Source of the DNA: Chitinophagaceae bacterium
Lineage (GTDB): Bacteria; Bacteroidota; Bacteroidia; Chitinophagales; Chitinophagaceae
Reading direction: 5' to 3'
NCBI GenBank assembly: GCA_025934485.1
Contig: JAICXX010000006.1
Span: forward strand, 17,972-81,971
DNA length: 64,000 nucleotides
The notes beneath the pieces were generated by a model that ran no database searches, was not told where the DNA came from, and was given only the letters and a program-made list of their open reading frames with translations. A program made the position numbers and the translations under genes. Below are positions 58,518 through 64,000 of this stretch, one piece after another. How positions within the stretch are numbered: the first letter of the stretch is position 1; every line of letters starts with the position of its first letter.

Positions 58518-59489
58518 CTAAGACAATCTCGAATACTTCTTGCGGTACTCGCGGGGCGTGAGACCTGTGAGCCGTTTGAAAATCATCCGGAAGGTCTTGA
58601 TGTCCTCATAGCCCGTACGGTCCATGACTTGATCCAAAGGCCAGTTCTCGTTCTCCAATGCCTTCTTTGCGGCTTCCACCCGAACCCGTTGAAGGTATTC
58701 CATGGGGGTATTATGGGTAGCCGCCTTGAAACGGCGGATGAAATTGCGCTTCCCGGTACTGCACTGGGCCGATACCTCCTCGATGGATAGGAGCGTGGCA
58801 TAGTGCCGTTCGATATAGGCCTGGGACTTCAGGATCTCCTCATCATGGTGCCGGCGCTGCCCTGCAAATACCGCAAAGTGCGCCTGACTGCTATAGTCGA
58901 TCTCGATGGAATACCGCTTGCTTACCTCCAGCGCTACCTCCCGTCCACAGAACTTCTCGATCAGGTAGAGGATCAGCTTCAGGGCTGAAAATCCACCTCC
59001 ACTGGTATATACGCCTTCCTGATCGGTTATAAGCCGGTCCGACTGCACGATGATCTGCGGATAATGCGACTGCATGGATTCTGCAGCCGCCCAATGCGAG
59101 GTAGCCGTCTTTCCATTCAGCAAGCCTGCCTCGGCCAGGAAGAAACTGCCCACGCATAGGCTGGCGACTTCCGCACCACAGCGATACATTTCGCAAAGCC
59201 AATCGACGACGGCAGCGTATTTGCAAAGAATGGCCTGAGGATCTCCCTTGAATCCGGGGATGAGGACAAGATCGGGGTCTTTGACCTTATCCATCGTCGT
59301 ATAACAGAGGAATTGGGCGGGTTCGTCGAGCTGTATGTTCTTCGTTCTCTCTGCGACCAGTTCCAATCGGAAGGCAGGAGGGCGGCCCCGTTCCGTCATG
59401 TACAAGTTAGCGCCTGTGAGCAGGTCTATCACTCCGCCTATAGAGGAAGTATATACGTCTTCATGAATAAACATCGATATGGTCTTCAT
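58518..59489 (-). CDS. GlxA/FtrA-like AraC regulator (DJ-1/PfpI + HTH)
   Basis: DLVLIPGFKGDPQAIL, GAEVASLCVGSFFLAEAGLLNGKTATSHW, HTH QCSTGKRNFIRRFKAATHNTPMEYLQRVRVEAAKKALENENWPLDQVMDRTGYEDIKTFRMIFKRLTGLTPREYRKK. Confidence 0.94.
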   Translation of the reverse strand: MKTISMFIHEDVYTSSIGGVIDLLTGANLYMTERGRPPAFRLELVAERTKNIQLDEPAQFLCYTTMDKVKDPDLVLIPGFKGDPQAILCKYAAVVDWLCEMYRCGAEVASLCVGSFFLAEAGLLNGKTATSHWAAAESMQSHYPQIIVQSDRLITDQEGVYTSGGGFSALKLILYLIEKFCGREVALEVSKRYSIEIDYSSQAHFAVFAGQRRHHDEEILKSQAYIERHYATLLSIEEVSAQCSTGKRNFIRRFKAATHNTPMEYLQRVRVEAAKKALENENWPLDQVMDRTGYEDIKTFRMIFKRLTGLTPREYRKKYSRLS

Positions 59490-59584
59490 GATACGAATTT
59501 ACCGCTATTTGATGTCACAATATCCCCCTAAGGAAGTCAGAAGTGCTTGTTGTATCGGGACGTCCGATGCCTCAATTTTGCGGC

Positions 59585-60487
59585 ATGAGCAAACAAATAG
59601 AAACAGTAAGCCAGTGGTGGCGTACAATCGCCGCCGCCGCAGATAAACATGAATCCTTAGCCGCCGCCCGGGACTTCGGGGAAGGATGGAGCGGCCTCAC
59701 CGCCGAACCACGCGGTGTAGATTATATCGAGACGTATGCGGGTGGAGTGCCGGCAATGTGGGCCATCCCCAAAAGCGGCGTTACCGATCGGGTTCTCCTT
59801 TGTTTCCATGGAGGAGGCTTTTTCTCCGGTTCCATGTACACCCATCGGAAGCTCTTTGCCCATGTGGCCAAGGCCGTGGGGTGCCGGGCCCTGATCCTGG
59901 ATTATCGCTATGCGCCGGAACATCCCTATCCTGCGCAGCTCCACGATGCACTGGGCGCGTACCGCTGGCTTCTTGCCCAGGATATTTTGGCGGATCATAT
60001 TGCATTTATGGGCGATTCCGCCGGAGGCAATCTTTGTATCACCACGCTGTTGCTAGCGCGAGCTCAGGGGCTTCCCCTCCCGGCGGCGGTGATGCCCATC
60101 TCTCCATGGTATGACATGGAAGGGATCATGGATTCGCTGGGTGCCAACGCCGGGAAGGATCTCCTATTCACCAGGGAGTGGGTCTCCGCGATCGCGGCTA
60201 TGTATCTTGGAGAAAAGGGAGATCCCCGGGATCCGTATGCCAATCCGCTATATGCCGACCTGCAAGGGCTTCCGCCCATCTATATCCAGGTGGGTAGCGA
60301 GGAACTTCTTCTGGACGACAGCCGGGTCCTGGCGGAGCGTGCCTCACAAGCCGGTGTCGATGTACGGATCGATATCTTCCCCGGTATGCAACATACCTTT
60401 CAGATGGCGGCCGGCCGGGCACCGGAATCAGATGAGGCGCTGGCGCGCTATGTTGCCTGGGTGAGGCCGAAACTGAGGATGGAATAA
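59585..60487 (+). CDS. HSL-family alpha/beta hydrolase
   Basis: LLCFHGGGFFSGSMYTHRKL, MGDSAGGNLCITTLLLA, PISPWYDM, YIQVGSEELLLDDSRVLAERA. Confidence 0.93.
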   Translation: MSKQIETVSQWWRTIAAAADKHESLAAARDFGEGWSGLTAEPRGVDYIETYAGGVPAMWAIPKSGVTDRVLLCFHGGGFFSGSMYTHRKLFAHVAKAVGCRALILDYRYAPEHPYPAQLHDALGAYRWLLAQDILADHIAFMGDSAGGNLCITTLLLARAQGLPLPAAVMPISPWYDMEGIMDSLGANAGKDLLFTREWVSAIAAMYLGEKGDPRDPYANPLYADLQGLPPIYIQVGSEELLLDDSRVLAERASQAGVDVRIDIFPGMQHTFQMAAGRAPESDEALARYVAWVRPKLRME

Positions 60488-60522
60488 TAGGCAGGTCCCG
60501 GGAAGGTCTGTACCTTTGTGCC

Positions 60523-61287
60523 ATGTCCATAACAAAAGAAAGCGAACTGATCGGGATGCAAAAGGCGAGTGAGGCCGTGGCTTACACCCTGAAAGAAATG
60601 AGCGACTATGCCCGACCCGGTATGACGACAAAGCAATTAGACGACTATGGAGCACAGATCCTCGCGGATCTCGGGGCAAGATCGGCGCCCTATGTGACCT
60701 ATGGTTTTCCGGGCTGGACTTGTATCAGCGTGAACAATGAATTTTGTCATGGGATTCCATCCGACAGCCGAATACTACAAGAAGGCGATCTGGTTAATAT
60801 CGATGTTTCGGCCGAGCTCCATGGTTTCTGGTCGGACAATGGCAGTTCGTTTGTACTTGGAGAAGACATTCACCATCATCAACATCTGGTAGCCGCTTCA
60901 AAACAGATCCTGCACAAAGCGATCTACAGCATAAAGGGGGGCGTTCGCCTTTCGGATATCGGGCAACTGATGGAGACCGAGGCCAAGAAACGGGGTTACA
61001 AAGTGATCAGGAACTTAACCGGGCACGGAATAGGCAGGGGGCTTCACGAAGAACCGCACGAGATCGCCAATTACAGAGACCGGTATAACCTGACGAGATT
61101 CAGAAAGAATTCAGTCGTGGCGATCGAAACCTTTATCTCTACGACGTCGACATATGCCGAGACCTTGAAGGACGGCTGGACAATGGTTGGAAATAAAGGC
61201 GGCTTTATGGCGCAGCACGAACATACGATCGTCGTAACGGACGGGGAGCCGATCGTATTGACGGAAAGGAATGGGGTCTGGAATTGA
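60523..61287 (+). CDS. map: Type I methionyl aminopeptidase
   Basis: GMTTKQLDDYGAQILADLGARSAPYVTYGFPGWTCISVNNEFCHGIPSDSRILQEGDLVNIDVSAELHGFWSDNGSSF, RNLTGHGIGRGLHEEPHE. Confidence 0.95.
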   Translation: MSITKESELIGMQKASEAVAYTLKEMSDYARPGMTTKQLDDYGAQILADLGARSAPYVTYGFPGWTCISVNNEFCHGIPSDSRILQEGDLVNIDVSAELHGFWSDNGSSFVLGEDIHHHQHLVAASKQILHKAIYSIKGGVRLSDIGQLMETEAKKRGYKVIRNLTGHGIGRGLHEEPHEIANYRDRYNLTRFRKNSVVAIETFISTTSTYAETLKDGWTMVGNKGGFMAQHEHTIVVTDGEPIVLTERNGVWN

Positions 61288-61290
61288 CCG

Positions 61291-62778
61291 CTAATGCAGC
61301 CATGCGTTCCGAATGACTGTTTGGAGCTCCTCCCGCTGAGCCACCGGGCGGATGTGAAAGGTTTTGCCGTCACGCTCGAGACGCAGCCCCGCATAGCCGA
61401 GATATTTGTCATAATCCAGGTCTTTGGTGGTGGTGGCGTAGCTGAACAATTCATCTAAAGACGTTCCCGCGATCGTTTCGCAGGTCTGACGGAATTCCGC
61501 ATCCGAAAAGCCGCGCTTTTTTTGTTGATAGTATTCGCGGTAGAGCCGCACCATGACGTCGTCAAGCGAGGAGGCGTTATGGGTCTGATGACGGATGGCC
61601 AGGTCGAGGAGCGCGGCGACGACGGGTCCTTTATCGTAATACGAGATGGTCTTTTCCAACGATCCACCAAAGGGGCCGTCGGACCAGGTTTCATAGCTGG
61701 CCTCCGTAAGGCTCTGGTAAAGATGCCCCGTAGTATTCTCATAGGCGGCAATGTTATTCTCCAGTGCATGAAAAAAATCGTCTGCATTGGTTATGCCCGC
61801 ACGATTCAGCAGGATATATTCATAATAGACTGTAAATCCTTCCGACACCCAAAGGAGGTTCGTGCGATCTGCCCGCTGATAATCAAAGGGCCCTAGCTCA
61901 ACCGGCCGTATGCGCTTTACATTGTAGCCGTGAAAATATTCATGGGCAATAAAGCTCAGCATCCTCCGCCGGCCATTTTCCGTTTGGAGATCTTTGCCAT
62001 TGAAGCTCAGGGAGCAGGAGTTGGCGTGTTCGATACCGCCACGGCCGTCGCCGATGGCGAGAAAGACATAATGATCGTAGGGGATATCGCCGATGAGGGC
62101 CGATCCGGCCTCCACTATTTTTTGAAGATCTCTATTGAAACCGGTCTTATCAAAATCTCCAAGGTCGATCCCCGTGAAAGTATGCGGGACACCCCTGACG
62201 GTGAACGTCGGCAAGGTTTCCAATGGGCCCGCGAGGATGGGTTCATCGTATAACTCGTCAAAATCGTGGGCATAATAGTCACTACCGTCTTTGGTGAGCC
62301 CTGTGGCGGAAGTCCAGCCGGGGTTGGAATGCAGGTGGATCACAGCGGGAGAATTGATCATTCCGCCGGGATAGAGAAATACGCCACCGGGGAGGATATA
62401 GGCGTGATCCGGTCCCAGATAGGGGTTGGCCACGAAATGTTTTTCCGCTTTGATCGTGTAGGTTACCGTGATTGGCGTGCCTTTGCGGGCATAAATCCGC
62501 CATCTGCTGGAATCGGGCTGGGTCCACCGACCGTCGCTGGTCTTGAAACCGGATAGCTGCCGCGCAAAATCCAGCAGCTGATAATAACCGGGTGTCCAGC
62601 GGGGTAAAAAGAGGTCGAGAGAATCCGACGGCATGGCTGGCAGATGCATCATGACCTGGAAGCAATGCTTTTCCGGCTGCGCCATGGAGACGGTGAAATG
62701 GATGGGCTGCAGCGGTTTTTGGCCGGCGGCGGCCATGGCTGTGGTGATAAAAAAGAAAATTGGGAGCAGTTTTAACAT
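61291..62778 (-). CDS. M61-family glycyl-aminopeptidase-like metallopeptidase
   Basis: HEXXH in SFIAHEYFHGYNVKRIRPVELGPFDY; LLWVSEGFTVYYEYILLNRAG. Confidence 0.93.
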   Translation of the reverse strand: MLKLLPIFFFITTAMAAAGQKPLQPIHFTVSMAQPEKHCFQVMMHLPAMPSDSLDLFLPRWTPGYYQLLDFARQLSGFKTSDGRWTQPDSSRWRIYARKGTPITVTYTIKAEKHFVANPYLGPDHAYILPGGVFLYPGGMINSPAVIHLHSNPGWTSATGLTKDGSDYYAHDFDELYDEPILAGPLETLPTFTVRGVPHTFTGIDLGDFDKTGFNRDLQKIVEAGSALIGDIPYDHYVFLAIGDGRGGIEHANSCSLSFNGKDLQTENGRRRMLSFIAHEYFHGYNVKRIRPVELGPFDYQRADRTNLLWVSEGFTVYYEYILLNRAGITNADDFFHALENNIAAYENTTGHLYQSLTEASYETWSDGPFGGSLEKTISYYDKGPVVAALLDLAIRHQTHNASSLDDVMVRLYREYYQQKKRGFSDAEFRQTCETIAGTSLDELFSYATTTKDLDYDKYLGYAGLRLERDGKTFHIRPVAQREELQTVIRNAWLH

Positions 62779-62862
62779 ATTCCGCGGTGTTAGATCGAAG
62801 CTGTTCGGCTTAAAAATAAGCTTTTGTCAGTATCTTTTTACTTTCGCAAAACCCGAGGATCA

Positions 62863-63030
62863 ATGAAATTCGCTGTCAACCTTGACAGCGCTGTTGTAAC
62901 CGCCGGGCTGCCCGATGCCTTAGACATTATAAAAGCCGCCGTAGCTAACTATGATCTCAACTATGGTCAGTCTATCGATCGAGAATTTGGCAATGCTGCC
63001 ATTCCCGATTATTGGCTTAACACGCGATAA
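62863..63030 (+). CDS. Small hypothetical protein (55 aa)
   Basis: MKFAVNLDSAVVTAGLPDALDIIKAAVANYDLNYGQSIDREFGNAAIPDYWLNTR; TACTTTCGC box upstream. Confidence 0.4.
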   Translation: MKFAVNLDSAVVTAGLPDALDIIKAAVANYDLNYGQSIDREFGNAAIPDYWLNTR

Positions 63031-63073
63031 CCTAAGTTTAGATAATCTATACGAATACCAAAAATTCTAAAAA

Positions 63074-63469
63074 ATGAAAACCGGCCGTTTTTTGCAGTTA
63101 CTAGTCTATTTTTGTATCTCGATCTTTTCCGCAAACGGCGCACACGCCCAAATGGATAACCGCATGATCCGATTAGCGAAAATCGAGGTTGATCCTGCAC
63201 AACTCGAGGCTTATAACGCAGCGTTACTTGAGCAGATGCAAACCGCTGTCCGGCGCGAACCGGGTGTATTGACTTATTACGCAGTGGCTGATAAAAAGAA
63301 TCCTAACCTAATAACAATACTGGAGATTTACGCAGACAGTTCGGCCTACCTGAAGCATATTAGTACGGATCATTTCAAAAAATATAAGAGTACTGTTGCC
63401 GGCATGGTGAAGAAACTTGAACTCATTGACGTTAATTTAATTGGGAGTGCAAAACAGCCCGGATTATAA
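63074..63469 (+). CDS. Exported antibiotic-biosynthesis-monooxygenase (ABM)-like protein
   Basis: Signal peptide; MIRLAKIEVDPAQLEAYNAALLEQMQTAVRREPGVLTYYAVADKKNPNLITILEIYADSSAYLKHISTDHFKKY. Confidence 0.88.
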   Translation: MKTGRFLQLLVYFCISIFSANGAHAQMDNRMIRLAKIEVDPAQLEAYNAALLEQMQTAVRREPGVLTYYAVADKKNPNLITILEIYADSSAYLKHISTDHFKKYKSTVAGMVKKLELIDVNLIGSAKQPGL

Positions 63470-63567
63470 CTAAGGGTAGCGAAAAAGTGGCTTCGGATGA
63501 GGTCACCGCTCAGGTCACCCCGTGATTGAAATACATTGGCGCAAAATGATTTTGAAAAAAGAAAAAA

Positions 63568-63590
63568 CCCGCAACACCAAGTGTTACGGG
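63568..63590 (-). terminator. Rho-independent terminator, minus strand
   Basis: Reverse complement CCCGTAACAC-TTG-GTGTTGCGGG-TTTTTTC. Confidence 0.8.
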
Positions 63591-63621
63591 CTTCTTGACT
63601 TTGATAGCTTTAGACTCATTG

Positions 63622-63643
63622 TCGGGAAGACAGGATTCGAACC
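63622..63643 (-). pseudogene. Truncated 3' end of a tRNA gene (T-arm and acceptor strand) = putative att core
   Basis: Reverse complement AGGTTCGAATCCTGTCTTCCCGA; no tRNA body upstream on that strand, which is AT-rich. Confidence 0.75.
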
Positions 63644-63812
63644 TAGCGATAAATTGAAACTTAGACAAAATTCAGTTTCCCTTTATTAATATGATAATTA
63701 ATCATTTAAGCAAAATAAGATAAAATCTTAACCTCGTTTATCCGTTCAAAGACAAGTAAAACTGTCCGAAATATGTCCGAGATTTCTGGCTTAATTTCCG
63801 TAACTTCGGACT

Positions 63813-64000
63813 ATGGCATTCGTAAACTTCTACCTCGATAAACCTTTCCTGCCATCCATCCCAAAGGACGGGCTGAAAGAGACAGTAGCCGAACTTAAAC
63901 GGCTTAAAAAGCAGTATCCCAAATCCATCCTGAATCCAAAGCCGACCACCTTGTACCTGTTCTTCACGTACGAGCGGGGAGCCAGGATTAAGATTCGGAC
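63813..64000 (+). CDS. Tyrosine-type site-specific integrase, N-terminal arm-binding region, partial
   Basis: MAFVNFYLDKPFLPSIPKDGLKETVAELKRLKKQYPKSILNPKPTTLYLFFTYERGARIKIRT; pattern of Bacteroidota phage-integrase arm-DNA-binding domains; runs off right edge. Confidence 0.72.
   Translation, partial: MAFVNFYLDKPFLPSIPKDGLKETVAELKRLKKQYPKSILNPKPTTLYLFFTYERGARIKIR

Noticed and set aside
63691-63705. ATGAT-aatta-ATCAT as an integrase binding site
   Set aside because: Short AT-rich 5-bp arms expected by chance in AT-rich sequence; no repeat copies seen.
63622-63720. Complete tRNA gene
   Set aside because: Only the T-arm/acceptor 3' portion is recognisable; no anticodon or D arm can be formed from the upstream sequence.
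1-64000. CRISPR array, rRNA operon, IS transposase or restriction/defence cluster
   Set aside because: No regularly spaced repeats, rRNA signatures, transposase or defence-family motifs found in the reading; any island cargo would be to the right of the window.

Overview
This 64 kb window looks like a Bacteroidota chromosome segment, probably Chitinophagaceae-like. That placement is inferred from TAnnTTTG promoters, a T9SS sorting domain, GH92/GH30/GH127 genes and RND/LytS-type families. I read about 50 coding regions. They include an exopolysaccharide export locus (Wzc/Wza-like plus a parallel beta-helix protein), glycoside hydrolases (GH92, two tandem GH30, GH127), three tandem paralogous small lipoproteins, a TolC-MFP-RND-RND efflux operon, AraC/PadR/ArsR regulators with transporters and SRPBCC proteins, a pair of LytS-like histidine kinases, a lone MacB/FtsX-type permease, MAP and M61 peptidases. 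The right end holds a tyrosine integrase start next to a truncated tRNA 3' end on the minus strand, which I read as the edge of an integrated element continuing beyond the window. Main hunt results: (1) the tRNA-fragment/integrase junction; (2) a receiver protein with Pro where the phospho-acceptor Asp should be, and a LytS-like kinase with degenerate N and G boxes beside an intact paralogue; (3) a recurrent -7-like box placed about 3 nt before the start codon of many genes, implying leaderless transcripts; (4) a stem-loop-rich intergenic region at 28.69-28.94 kb; (5) clear operator architectures at an ArsR promoter and around an AraC/MFS pair; (6) a decayed TonB C-terminal domain; (7) an unlisted 39-aa membrane miniprotein. 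Nothing here is proven to be a wholly new system. No database search was possible.
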